From assembly GCA_045641605.1 (NCBI GenBank), contig JAZUHG010000045.1, positions 1 to 27,361 of the forward strand: a DNA stretch of 27,361 bases. The letters run 5' to 3'. Made by a program: the position numbers and the translations under genes. Numbering within the stretch: position 1 is the stretch's first letter; each line of letters opens with the position of its first letter. Below are positions 1 to 10,748 of this stretch, in pieces. The notes under the pieces were generated by a model. That model saw nothing but the letters and a program-made list of their open reading frames with translations. It was not told the DNA's origin and searched no databases. This stretch comes from Equivita sp045641605 (lineage in GTDB: Bacteria > Actinomycetota > Coriobacteriia > Coriobacteriales > Eggerthellaceae).

Positions 1-872
1 GCATCATCGGCCTGCTCTGGTGGAACAATCGCAATCATTTTGCCCTCGTTAGCCACATGAAAGACATCATAACCCAAAATTTCACATGCACTCTTAACGG
101 CCTTTTTAACCGGGACCTCAACTTCGTTTATAGTTATATCCACATTACTTTGCTCAGCAAATTCGTTTAACGTCGAAGCCACGCCTCCTCTTGTTGGATC
201 TCTAAAACAGCGAATATCAGGCGCAGCCTTTAATGTATCTTGTACCAATTGATTAAGAGGAGCACTATCGCTTTTAATATCAGCATCAAAATTTAGACCT
301 TTACGTGTAGACATAATAGATATGCCATGATCCCCTATGCTTCCACTGACCAAAACAACATCGCCATCTTTAATATTTCTACCACTTAAACTTTTATCAG
401 CAAAAACAACACCAACACCGCTTGTATTTATAAACAATCCATCACATTTGCCTTTATCAACTACCTTTGTATCGCCAGTCACAATTGCAACTTTAGCTTC
501 GGCAGCAGTTTTGGCAATGCTTTCACAAATTTTTCGCAAGTCACTAATTGCAAAACCCTCTTCTATAATAAATGAAATACTAATAGCAACAGGTTTTGCG
601 CCACTTGTAGAAACATCATTAACCGTTCCACAAACAGACAAACGTCCAATATCTCCACCTGGGAAAAACAAGGGATTGATTACATAAGAATCGGTCGACA
701 TCACAATTTTTTCGTCACTATTGAGATCTAAATTGCTTAAAACTGTCGCATCGTCACCCAAATAAAGATCTTTACTCACATACGAGCTTACAAATATCTC
801 GTCAATAAGCTCTTTCATGGCAATTCCGCCAGAGCCGTGAGCCATCGTGATGATGTCTTCGTTTTTAGACAT
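1..872 (-). CDS. hypE: Hydrogenase maturation factor HypE (C-terminus beyond window)
   Basis: HypE dehydrates the carbamoyl group on its C-terminal cysteine to a thiocyanate that supplies the CN ligands of [NiFe]-hydrogenase. The 290 visible residues show the family marks: HGSGG at about 12-16, GDTKVV at 133-138 and DPTRGG at 225-230, on the PurM/AIR-synthase fold. The family is about 330-350 residues, so roughly 40-50 C-terminal residues, including the functional Cys, lie off the left edge. The ATG at 872 shares its A with the ftsQ stop (TAATG), so translation is probably coupled to ftsQ. No Trp codon occurs in the visible part. Other AIR-synthase-fold proteins (SelD, ThiL, PurM) are less likely given these motifs. 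The odd point is a hydrogenase gene at the end of a division cluster. Confidence 0.9.
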   Translation of the reverse strand, partial: MSKNEDIITMAHGSGGIAMKELIDEIFVSSYVSKDLYLGDDATVLSNLDLNSDEKIVMSTDSYVINPLFFPGGDIGRLSVCGTVNDVSTSGAKPVAISISFIIEEGFAISDLRKICESIAKTAAEAKVAIVTGDTKVVDKGKCDGLFINTSGVGVVFADKSLSGRNIKDGDVVLVSGSIGDHGISIMSTRKGLNFDADIKSDSAPLNQLVQDTLKAAPDIRCFRDPTRGGVASTLNEFAEQSNVDITINEVEVPVKKAVKSACEILGYDVFHVANEGKMIAIVPPEQADD

Positions 873-1771
873 TAAATTGATCTCCAAGTAGGGTTATTTG
901 GGTTGCGAACATTGATATATGAAATTTTACCTTCATACTTAGACAAAAGTTCTTGCGCAACACGCTCTTTCTCGCGCAAATTCTCCGAAGTTCCAACCGC
1001 AATTTCTACTCCAGTATTTAAAAATAGGTTGGTTGAGTTTGCATCAGTAGCTTTGACGTTTTTAACTTGATTTTTAAGGTCAGTTGTCATTAGTGCAACA
1101 ACATCAATTGCATTATTTACAGGGTCATCGCTGCAATATGATCCAATTTCGGGAGATACCGACGGACTAACATCCACAACATGCATAACACCTTCTACAT
1201 CAGAATAAATTTGTTGATTGATGTTCTTTGCAGCTTCGGAATTTTTATCTGGAATTGGCATTAACCACATATGGTCCGAAGCAATAGCCCAATTTCTCTT
1301 TGAAGTATCACTCTCGGAAGTTGGAACCTCGACAATTGCTGTAACTTCACGCTCTGTAACATTAATAACAAGCGTATCTGGAAAAGCCAAAACGATATTT
1401 ACATCTTGAATTCAAGCATCACGCTTGAGGCGCTTTGCAATTATGTCTGTATCAACCTTGAGTAGTGTTGTGTCTTCGGGGACCGAAACCAACTGGTTCA
1501 TTTCATCATCGGTTAAGTGCTCAACACCATTAATCTCAACTTTTTCAATCTTAAAAGCATCAATAGTATATAAATAAACATAAGCCGCAACGCCAGCAAC
1601 CAGAACAACACCTAACAGAATCAGCAAAAAGTTACGGAATTTTCTAGCCCTGCTCTTCCTAGCTCTTTCCTGTTTGCGAGCAGCTTTTTGCTTTTGAACT
1701 ATGGTTGGGTTTTTAGTATCTACCTCAACTTCGTTCATATTAATTTCATTTTTCTTTCTCATCCTAGGCAT
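872..1771 (-). CDS. ftsQ: Cell division protein FtsQ/DivIB
   Basis: This is a bitopic divisome protein that links FtsL/FtsB and the septal synthase. It has a very basic cytoplasmic N-terminus (residues 27-45), one membrane helix at about 46-70, a POTRA region from about 73, and the family's C-terminal domain ending NPTWRSI. Residue 120 is encoded by UGA (1412-1414) and sits where POTRA domains have an aromatic residue (RDAW). Read in the standard code the gene would be split here. The chosen ATG at 1771 starts MPRMRKK, one base after the murB stop, with GAGGTG 13 bases upstream. In-frame ATGs at 1762 and 1738 are possible alternatives. Length is 299 aa. No ftsA or ftsZ follows; hypE does. Confidence 0.88.
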
Positions 1772-1772
1772 A

Positions 1773-2699
1773 TTAAAACAAACCCACCTCTTCGCTAAAA
1801 CCAATAAATTTAAGTTCAGGTTCTAATTTAATACCTGCTTTGTCATATACTGCCTGTTGAATTTTTTCAATAAGCGCCACAACATCATTTGCTGTTGCAT
1901 TATTTTCATTAACTATAAAATTTGCGTGCAAATCAGAAACTTTTGCACCACCAATGCTTACGCCCTTCAAATCACAACTCTCAATTAACTCGCCAGCAGA
2001 TTTTCCCTCTGGGTTTTTAAAAACACTTCCACAACTGGCCTTTGAGACAGGCTGAGTTGCGCGACGATGCTCATTCATTTGGTCAATTTCTTTTCGAATT
2101 TGATTAATTTCATCATCGCTTGCAAAATCAAGTGAAAGTGTCGCGCTAATGACAAGCTCGTCAAGGAATGGTGAAGTTCTATAATCCCACTCATCTCCAA
2201 AGACAGACAGCTCCTCGACTTCGGTGTTTTGATTAATAACTTTAACGCTTAAAAGCACCGAAGACATCCAGCGGGTCTTTCTTCCAGCGTTCATCTTAAC
2301 AGCACCACCAACTGTGCCTGGAATTCCTGCGCAAAACTCCAAGCCAGCCAAATTATTATTTAGCGCTTCATTTAAAGCCTTTGCAAGACTAACAGCTCCG
2401 CCAAATTCACAATATCCAGACGACTTATCGATGTTAATGTTCTTGAAATCGCCATCCAAAACAATAACAAGACCATCAAAGCCATCATCAGAGAACAATA
2501 CATTTGAGCCTCCGCCCAAAATGAAGGTTTCAATGTTATTTTCCTTGGTTCAATTAAGCGATGCTAATAAGCTATGCTCATCATTAACCTTTGCTAAAAA
2601 CTTGGCTGGGCCGCCAATTTTATAAGTGCAATAATTAGACAAGCTCTCATTTTCAAAAACTTGCCCATTGAAGTTATCTATTTCAACCAAAGGGTTCAC
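1773..2699 (-). CDS. murB: UDP-N-acetylenolpyruvoylglucosamine reductase MurB
   Basis: This FAD enzyme reduces UDP-GlcNAc-enolpyruvate to UDP-MurNAc with NADPH. Visible marks are the N-terminal LSNYCTYKIGGPAKF region, the FAD-binding GGGSN, the catalytic-serine segment CGSVFKNP and the C-terminal Glu in EPELKFIG. The start is GTG at 2699, which shares its G with the murC stop (TAGTG). AAAGG lies about 12 bases upstream and no ATG fits the conserved N-terminus. UGA at 2550-2552 encodes Trp50 (SLNWTKE). Length 308 aa is normal. The gene is coupled to murC upstream and nearly abuts ftsQ downstream. Confidence 0.95.
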
Positions 2700-4147
2700 T
2701 ATTTAGATTTTTCCTTTAAAGCTTGAAGAATTTGTGGAGCCATCGAAGTAATATCGCCCGCCCCCATAGTAATAACCAGGTCGCCATCCTCGGCAATACC
2801 ACAAATATGATCAACAATTTCTAACCTGTGTGGAACATAATGCGTTTCAGGTGACTTTTTAGATGCTTTGTCTTTAACAATTTTCAAGAAACTATAACCT
2901 GTAACACCTGGAACTGGGACTTCGCCAGCTCCATAAACGTTTGTGAAGGTAACGGTCTTACAACCATCGAAGGCGTGGGCAAACTCTTCGTTGAATATAT
3001 CTCTAAAAAGTCCAATTCGGCTAAACCTATGAGGTTGCCAAATTACATGAACGTTCTTAAAATCAAGTTCAAAAGCAGCTTTTACAGTTGCAGCAATCTC
3101 GGTAGGATGATGAGCATAATCATCAACAACAGTTACGCCTGCCTCAGTTCCAATAACATCAAAGCGACGCCTAATACCACCAAAATTATTAAGTGCATCA
3201 ACAACTTTTTGCGCGTCAAAACCCAAAGCATCAAGCAAAACAACCACACTAGCAGCGTTTTCGGCATAATGAATACCGGGGTTTTTAGGCAAACTGCAAT
3301 CAAAACTTACAGGCTTTTTTCGTTTGGACTTTCCAACTTTAAAGATAGGCAAGTCCAACTTAAAAGTACAACCTACGCCTGAAGTTTTGTATTTAGAAAT
3401 TTTTGCATCGCAATTATCACCAAAACCATATGTAATGACATTATTTGCAACCTTCTTCGTGATTTTCGTTAGCTCAACATCGTCGCCTGAACAAACAGCC
3501 AAACCATTTTTAGGAAGCAACTTGATAAAGTCCTCAAACTTATCATAAATTTCATTCATGTCCTTATAATGGTCAAGATGATCAGCCTCTATATTCGTGA
3601 TAATTGCAGCATATGGGCTTAAATATGTGAATGACTTGTCACTTTCGTCAGCCTCAACAACATAGTATTCGCCATCGCCATACCTAGCATTTGTACCAAA
3701 AGGACGTACAACCCCACCAATCAAAAAGCTTGGGTCTTCGTCAATTTGATAAAGCGCACTGGCCAACATCGACGAAGTCGAGGTCTTACCATGGGTTCCG
3801 GTAACAGCTAATGTCTTTTTGTCTCTACCAAGATATGCTAAAAGCTCTGCCCTGTGTCAAATTGGAATTTTTGCATCTTTAGCAGCTTTAAGCTCTGGGT
3901 TGTGGTCCATTATAGCTGTTGAAACAACAACAATATCTGGTTTGTCCTTACCACTTGCAATGTTTTCTTCACGGTTTCCGATATAAATCTTAATACCGTT
4001 TTTCTTTAATTGCTTAATAATAGAACTGTGACGAAGGTCAGATCCACTAACTTCCATACCCTGCGCTTTGGCAACAAGAGCAATACCGCTCATGCCTATT
4101 CCGCCAATTCCAATAAAGTGCACACTATGTATTTCTTTTTTAGCCAT
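2699..4147 (-). CDS. murC: UDP-N-acetylmuramate--L-alanine ligase MurC
   Basis: MurC adds L-Ala to UDP-MurNAc, the first step of the stem peptide, using ATP. The N-terminal Rossmann motif GIGGIGMSG, the ATP P-loop TGTHGKTST, the central EADESD and ADHLDHY segments and the C-terminal VDDYAHHPTEI are all present. UGA at 3857-3859 encodes Trp97 (PIWHRAELL), just before the P-loop. Length 482 aa is as expected. The gene begins 72 bases after murG and has its own promoter (4159-4186) only 11 bases upstream of the ATG. There is no Shine-Dalgarno sequence, so the mRNA is probably near-leaderless. Confidence 0.96.
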
Positions 4148-4158
4148 ATTGACGGGTA

Positions 4159-4186
4159 ATTATAGCATATTTCGGCCTATTCAAAA
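4159..4186 (-). promoter_or_regulatory. Extended -10 promoter for murC-murB-ftsQ-hypE, near-leaderless
   Basis: On the minus strand a TGC-TATAAT extended -10 lies with the hexamer at 4159-4164. TTTTGA (4181-4186) sits 16 bases upstream as a weak -35. The hexamer ends 11 bases before the murC ATG, so the transcript would have only about 4-6 untranslated bases. No purine-rich ribosome binding site is seen. It lies in the only sizeable gap inside the dcw cluster. Confidence 0.6.
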
Positions 4187-4219
4187 CTTCTACCTGGTAT
4201 AACCTAAAAGAAAAGCTAA

Positions 4220-5308
4220 TTATTTAGCCAAGTTTTCAACTTCGTCAGCAAGCTTTTTTGCAGAATTCTTAGCATCAAATTGCTCGTAAGCAAGCTTCAT
4301 TTCCTCACGCAACTTTGCATCGTCAACTAATTTAAAAACAGCATCCTTAAATTGAGGTTTTAATACAGCATCGTCATTAATGTACATGACACAACCCGCA
4401 TTCAGCAAGGCTTGAGCATTGTAGAATTGATGGTTTTCTGTTGCATAAGGATAAGGAATTAACAACGAAGGCAAGGCTCTGGCAGTGATTTCGGCAATTG
4501 TTGAAGCACCAGCACGAGATATGCACATATCGCTGGCAGCCATTGTCTCTGCCATTTGATGCTGGTAAGCAAAAACCTTATATCTTTTTTGCTTCGAAGC
4601 GCTAAGTTCTAACTCTTCAACAACATTGTCATATTGATTTTCACCAGTAACGTGAACAATGTATAAGTCTTTTCTTTCCAAAAGCTCTTCTGCCATATTT
4701 ACAATTGCCTTATTTATTTGAGCAGCACCAAGGCTCCCACCAAAGACAAGTAAAACTTTCGAATTCTCTGGAATATCTAAAAGTTTAAGCCCATCTGCCC
4801 TTTTTGCATCAATTACACTTTTACGCACTGGGTTACCAGTTAAAACAACATTCCTACATTTGCGTGAGGCAGCTTTGCCGTAAGTTAAACATGTGACTTC
4901 AGCGTATTTGCAAAGATATTTATTAGCCATACCCATTACAGAATTTTGCTCATGGATGGCATATGGAATTCCTAATTGTTTGGCAGCCCTACAAATTGCA
5001 ATGGAAACATAAGAACCAAAACCAATAACAGCATCAGCATTTTGAGATTCAAGCCAGACTTTTGCTTCACGTGTGCTTTTTTGAATTGAATTTCACGCTC
5101 CAAAAATAGTTCAAGGCTTATTTCTGTTAAAGCCTTTTGCATTAAAAGCCTTAAATTCATAACCAGCCTTTGGAACAAGCTTAGACTCAAGCCTATTTGG
5201 AGTTCCAGCAAAAACAACCTGATTTCCGCGTGTAACTAGCTCCTCAGCCAAAGCTAGAGAAGGATTAATATGGCCTGCTGTTCCACCAGATGTAATTACA
5301 ATTTTCAT
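4220..5308 (-). CDS. murG: Lipid II synthase MurG (GlcNAc transferase)
   Basis: MurG transfers GlcNAc from UDP-GlcNAc to lipid I on the inner face of the membrane, making lipid II. The glycine-rich GGTAGH loop is at residues 8-13, followed by HEQNSVMG and, in the C-terminal UDP-GlcNAc domain, FGGSLGA, SRAGASTIAE and PYPYATENHQ. Two UGA codons give Trp66 (5111-5113, NKPW) and Trp72 (5093-5095, GAWNS). Length is 362 aa. The start overlaps the ftsW stop as TAATG, with AGGAG about 7 bases upstream. Confidence 0.96.
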
Positions 5309-6819
5309 TATTTTCTCCTGGTTCTTGACCTAGTGCTTGACTCGCGCTTGATTGCAGACTTTTGAGGCTTAAAGCTAGGTGCTGGTTTATTTCTTCTATA
5401 TGCATATGAAGTTCCACTCCTTCTTGGAGCATTGCTCTTCGGAGCGCTTTTCCTTCTTTCTCTTGAATCAAGGAAGCTTGGATCCTTAACTCGTGTTGAG
5501 CTTGTAGCTTTTCTTGTAGGAACCGAAGTTCTTTTGCTTTGTTTTGGCCTAGTTGGTTTCTTGTTAAATTCTTTCTTTAAACTTTCATCCGCCGAAGACT
5601 CAATTCTTCCTCTCCCTCCAGCAGCACTAACTTTAAAATTCTTCCTTCGTCGTTCATATTTGTCAGGCAGTGCATCGTTTTCGGAACCTGCAAGGATAAA
5701 TCCAACCATAACCAATGTAGCAATAATCGATGAACCACCAGCAGAAATGAACGGAAGTGGCTTTCCTGTTGTTGGCGCAAAACCAATAACACAAAAGATA
5801 TTTAAGAAGGCTTGAAAACCAATCATAATAACGAAGGCACCAGAAACAGATGCATTAAATCTTGAATTAGACCTAGCAACAATTAACAAGCCTGAAACAA
5901 TTAGTGCGGCAAACAGAGCCACAACGATAATGCAACCAAACATACCTAGCTCTTCACCGATAATCGAGAAAATGAAGTCTGTCTCGGCCTCTGGCAAATA
6001 CTGATATTTTTCATATGAGTTACCAAGTCCAACTCCGAAGAAGCCGCCTTCGGCAAATGCATAAAAAGATCTAATTAATTGATAGCCCGCGCCATAGCCT
6101 TCGGCACCATCGTCATATGGGTTTAGAAAAATCATCCTGCTTGACCTTCAACTTGTTCCAAAAACAACAAGCAAGCCAAACACAGCGCAAACAGCAAGAA
6201 TCGCAACGAAAATATAAGTTGGAATTCCAGCAATCAAAAGAAGCGCCAAAATTCCCACAACGCAAATTATTGTAGTACCAAGATCATTTTGACCTCCCAA
6301 GATGAACAAAATCATTCCAAAGGTAACACCACCGCCAACAAGAAGGCACTTACCAAGACTGATGTTACCCATTTGATATTCATCAAAATATCTAGCTACA
6401 ATTAAAACGAGAATGATCTTTGCGAACTCCGAAGGCTGGAAGCTTGCCCCTCCAATATAAATTCATCTTCGAGCTCCCAAAATATCTGGACCTGCAAACA
6501 ATGTATAAAGCATACATAAGCCAAGACCAGCCAACAAAATTCATGTAAGGTTTCCTTTTCATTGTTTATATGGAATTCATCTTCAAATTGCAATTGCGGC
6601 AACAATACCCACAGCACTAAATGCAAATTGTTTTAGCAAATAGCTGTAAGGATTTTCGTCGTTATTAAGCGCTTCAACATTCGATGCCGAAAAAACCATA
6701 ACCAATCCAAACAAAACCAATGCAAGAACAGAAATAATAAAAACTAAACGTGGTGCCAAAATATCTGCATTTACATTTTTTGCCGGAGTTAGTTTCTCTT
6801 TCTTAAAGAACTTAGGCAT
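5308..6819 (-). CDS. ftsW: Septal peptidoglycan polymerase FtsW
   Basis: FtsW is a SEDS-family glycosyltransferase that polymerises lipid II at the septum with its partner PBP FtsI. About ten membrane segments are present, with GARRWI and the PEAETDFIFSIIGEE loop holding the catalytic Asp. Six Trp are UGA: residues 79, 81, 87, 93, 119 and 224 (6583-6585, 6577-6579, 6559-6561, 6541-6543, 6463-6465, 6148-6150). No UGG was seen. Trp119 is the Trp of GARRWI. Length is 503 aa because of a C-terminal cytoplasmic tail of about 110 residues rich in Arg, Lys and Ser. The start overlaps the murD end by 8 bases. RodA is an alternative, but the dcw position argues for FtsW. Confidence 0.95.
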
Positions 6820-8224
6820 TGGACTTACACTTCTCTACCAAAGATTTAAATGCTTGACCTCTTTGCTCAAAATTGTCAAACTCATCAAATGATGAGCAAG
6901 CTGGAGACAATACAACATAATCGCCAGGGAAAGACTTTTCCATCGCAAGCTTAAATGCTGCTCCCATGTTTTGAGCTTTTTCTAAAATGAAGTCATCATT
7001 AACCTTACCTTTAAATGCATCATAAAATCTATCGGCGGCTTCGCCATAACAAACAACACCTTTTAGTTTATTGCTTGCTTTTTTAACAAGTTCATCCAAA
7101 GCAGTATTTTTGTCATGGCCTCCAAGCATAAAGATAGCCATCTTAGCCTCAAAAGAATCCATAGCAACCAAAACAGAATCAACATTCGTAGCCTTTGAAT
7201 CATTAAACAACCTCACACCAGCAACAATTCCACAAGGTTCCAACCTATGTTCAAGCGATTCAAACGAAGACAAGGCACTCGCAATTTGCTCATCGCTAAG
7301 ACCAAGTGCCAAACAAACACTTGCTGCAGCCCTTGCATTTACACAATTATGCTCACCAATAATTTTTAATTCGTTAATAGGAATAATTGAGTGGTTTCTG
7401 CTTCTAAAACTTACATTTATATATTCGGTATCGAAAGTATTTTGAACAAGTTCACTTAAATCATTAGATTGAATCTTATCTAAATTAGTTTTGATAACTT
7501 TATCGTCAATATTTATTACAGCAATGCTTGCATTATCAAAAACCTTTAACTTTGCTGCTGTATAATTTTCAAATCCATCATGTCAATCTAGGTGGTCGGG
7601 AGTGATATTTAGCAAGACCGCTACTTGAGGAGCAAATTTTTTGCACAAAGCAAGTTGATATGAAGAAACCTCAGCAACATAAATGTCATTATGTTCATAC
7701 TTCGACTTTCTCATGTTACTTGCAACAGCATCCAAGGCAACGTTACCAATATTCCCAACACTTATAGCATGCTTTCCACTCGAATTTAATATGTGGCTAA
7801 TAAGGGAAGTAGTAGTGGTCTTACCATTGGTGCCAGTTACAGCAACCCATGTGTCGTCTTCGCCACTTTCACGTCATGCAAATTCTATTTCACTAATAAC
7901 TTCACCGCAATTCTTCTTTGCAGTCTTGATCAATGGGTCATTTTCAGAAATTCCAGGACTTGTAATGCATAAATCATACTTGTGGGTGAGTTCTTTATCG
8001 TCAAAAGAAACTGTAGCACCACATTTTAAGAGTCTATCAGCAGCTCGCATAGCAAATTGCTTTTTCTCACCTGCATAGACATGTACCGAAGACACACGCC
8101 CAGGCATCAACTCGCACAAATAACTTGCAGCAACATTACCTGTTTTGCCTAAACCCAAAACACAAACGTCTCCCAATTTTTCAGGAGCATAATTCTTGTT
8201 CTGTAAAAGTTTAGGCTCTGACAT
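6812..8224 (-). CDS. murD: UDP-N-acetylmuramoylalanine--D-glutamate ligase MurD
   Basis: MurD adds D-Glu to UDP-MurNAc-L-Ala. It has the N-terminal GLGKTG Rossmann motif, P-loop TGTNGKTTTT, central AEVSSYQL and the C-terminal NDSKATN and SPACSSFDEF signatures. UGA encodes Trp117 (7874-7876, EFAWRE) and Trp214 (7583-7585, PDHLDWHDGFENY). The second is the well-known Trp of the MurD DHLDWH motif. Length is 470 aa. The ATG follows the mraY stop with no gap (TAAATG). Confidence 0.96.
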
Positions 8225-9280
8225 TTATACCAAACCTGCCTTCATCAATAATGTATAAGAGAAGTAAAGTGCAAAACCAAAGGAAGATAAAATTCCAGTA
8301 ATAATCCAAAATCTAACAACAACTTTCGTTTCGCTTCAGCCCTTCTTTTCAAAGTGATGATGTAATGGAGCCATCAAAAATACTCGTTTCTTCGTTCTTT
8401 TATAATGAACAACTTGAATAAATACAGAGAAAGCTTCAACTACATACATACCACCTACAATAATTGAAAGGAATTCTGTTTTTGTAAGTACCGATAAACA
8501 TGCAAGGCCCATCCCCAAAGCAAGAGAACCAGTATCTCCCATAAATATGTCGGCAGGAAAAGCGTTGTGCCACAAAAATCCGATGCAGCCTCCAGCTAAA
8601 GCACCAGAAACAATTGCACATGCCAACGAATCTGCACGATAAGAAATTGCAGCCATAACAACCATAATTATTACACTACTACCTGCTGCAAGCCCATCAA
8701 GTCCATCAGCCAAATTGCAAGCATTACACATACCAACAAGCAAAATATCTATTAAAATTAAGTATAACCAAGGAACCATAATCCCATCGCCAATAGGAAT
8801 AACCGTTGTAAGTACACCTAAATCAAGATCGACAATAAAAGGAATCACTATATTTGGAGTAATACCCAAATAATTAACCGCATACAAAATAAATACTGTT
8901 GCAATTAAGAATTGAAAAATTAATTTTGCGCTAGGACGAAGACCTAAAGACCTATGAAATATTACTTTAGCAACATCATCGATAAATCCAAGCAAACCTG
9001 CTGCCAAAATTGCCAATACCAAAGCTAAAATTTGTGGTGACCAAAAACCCATAATGGAAATTGTTAAAACCAAGGCTATTAGCATTACAAGTCCACCCAT
9101 TGTTGGTGTACCTTGTTTTACATAATGAGTTTGTGGTCCCTCTATCCTAACCTGTTGTCCAATATGGCTCTTCTTTAATATGCGTTTCCAGATTGGAGTA
9201 ATAATCAAACTAAACAAAACGCACATTGCTAGTGAGCAAAATACTAAAAAGGATGGATATTGAGCATAACCTTGTAACAT
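8225..9280 (-). CDS. mraY: Phospho-MurNAc-pentapeptide transferase MraY
   Basis: MraY makes lipid I by moving phospho-MurNAc-pentapeptide to undecaprenyl phosphate. It is a ten-helix membrane enzyme. Visible motifs are the GTPTMGG loop, the DDVAK catalytic aspartates, NLADGLDGLA, GDTGS and the cytoplasmic MAPLHHHFEKKGW. UGA at 8336-8338 is Trp315 of that last motif; stopping there would lose the final 37 residues including VVRFWIIT. Five other Trp are UGG. Length is 351 aa. AGGAGG lies 3-8 bases before the ATG. Confidence 0.96.
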
Positions 9281-9290
9281 TTTTCCTCCT

Positions 9291-10745
9291 CTAACCTACT
9301 AATTCTTTAGCTAAGTCTTGAAACTTCATACTGTTTGAAGCCTTCAATAAAACAACGTCTTTGTTTTTACAAATTTCAATAATTTTGTACTTAGCATCTT
9401 TGGTATTTTCAAAATGCAATACATTTTCTTCATTCATTCCTGCTTTAATTGCAGCATCATAAATAAGCTTGGAAAGGAGACCGACACAAATTAAATAGTC
9501 AATATTTTTTGAAGCAACAAATCTACCAACTTCTTCATGTCCAGATTTCTCAATCTTGCCAAGCTCAAACATGTCTCCCAAAACACAAATCTTTTTACCT
9601 TCAACATTCATGTTTGCCAAAACATCAACAGAAGCAATCATGCTTTGAGGGCTGGCATTATACGCATCATTAATAACGTTAAAGCCAGCATTTGACTTTA
9701 AAACTTCGAATCTTCCATGCTCTGGAACAGTATTATTCAAAACTTCTATGATTTGATTTAAATCAACACCAGCTTTTAGCGCAATAGCAATTGCACCACA
9801 GGCATTAACAACATTAAATTTTCCAGCTAAGTTCAACTTACAATCTGCTTTGATATGTTCGGAGTTTTCAAAGCCTTTGATGCAAACCTTAAAATTAGAT
9901 TTTCCATTAGCATCAATATTTAAATCCTCGAATCAAACTTGATCTGCTTTAATCTCATTCTTATATTCACCGGCACCAAAATATACAATCTCGACAGATC
10001 TCTCTTTAAGCTTAGAATGTTTAATAATAAAGTCAGTATAAGGGTCTTCGGTAGGTAAAAACATTGTTCCAATATTATCTGGAATAGCATCCGCAAGCTC
10101 AGCTTTGGCAATTGCAATGTTTTCTTGACTACCCAAAAACTCCATGTGAGCTTGCCCAATATTAGTGATTAAACCCCACGAAGGCTGAGCAATCTCGCAA
10201 AGGGCTTTAATCTCACCAAGTTGACTCATGCCCATCTCTGTAATAACAAAATCATCATTATAATTAGCCTTGCACAAAGTTATGGGAAGACCAATTTCAT
10301 TATTGTAATTACCATCATTAGCTGTGGTCTGAAATTTAGATCTTAAACAATCATAAACAAGTTTCTTAACAGTAGTCTTTCCAACAGAGCCTGTAATACC
10401 AACAACTTTACCAAGAATGTTTGTGCGTCAAAATTTTGAAATATCACTAACAGCTTGCTGAGCGCTTTCAACTTTAATAATCGAAACTTCTGCATCTCTT
10501 GCTTTACGAATAAGATCATCATCAAGCTTATTCTCGCAAATAATTATGCTTGCCTTATTATCAATAGCAGCACCAATAAAGTCATGACCATCTACATTTT
10601 CGCCATTAAAGGCAATAAACATATCACCGCATTCAACTTTACGTGAGTCAATCTTAATACAAGTTGCAAATACACTTGTGTCTATAGGCTCTACTAAAAA
10701 TTCACCTTTACATGCATCTTTAATCTGTATTGCATTTAGATTCAT
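9291..10745 (-). CDS. murF: UDP-MurNAc-tripeptide--D-Ala-D-Ala ligase MurF
   Basis: MurF adds the D-Ala-D-Ala dipeptide to the UDP-MurNAc tripeptide. The P-loop GITGSVGKTTVK follows Trp106, and TANDGNYNNEIGLP, EMGMSQLGEI and NDAYNASPQSM mark the central and C-terminal ligase domains. UGA encodes Trp106 (10428-10430) and Trp271 (9933-9935). Length is 484 aa. The ATG is 3 bases after the first ftsI stop, which is doubled (TAATAG). In many dcw clusters murE sits between ftsI and murF; here it does not. Confidence 0.95.
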
Positions 10746-10748
10746 CTA

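Noticed and set aside
337..687. Plus-strand reading frame opposite hypE
   Set aside because: It is antisense to a clear hypE frame and has no recognisable features; other plus-strand frames opposite the dcw and ribosomal genes were rejected for the same reason.
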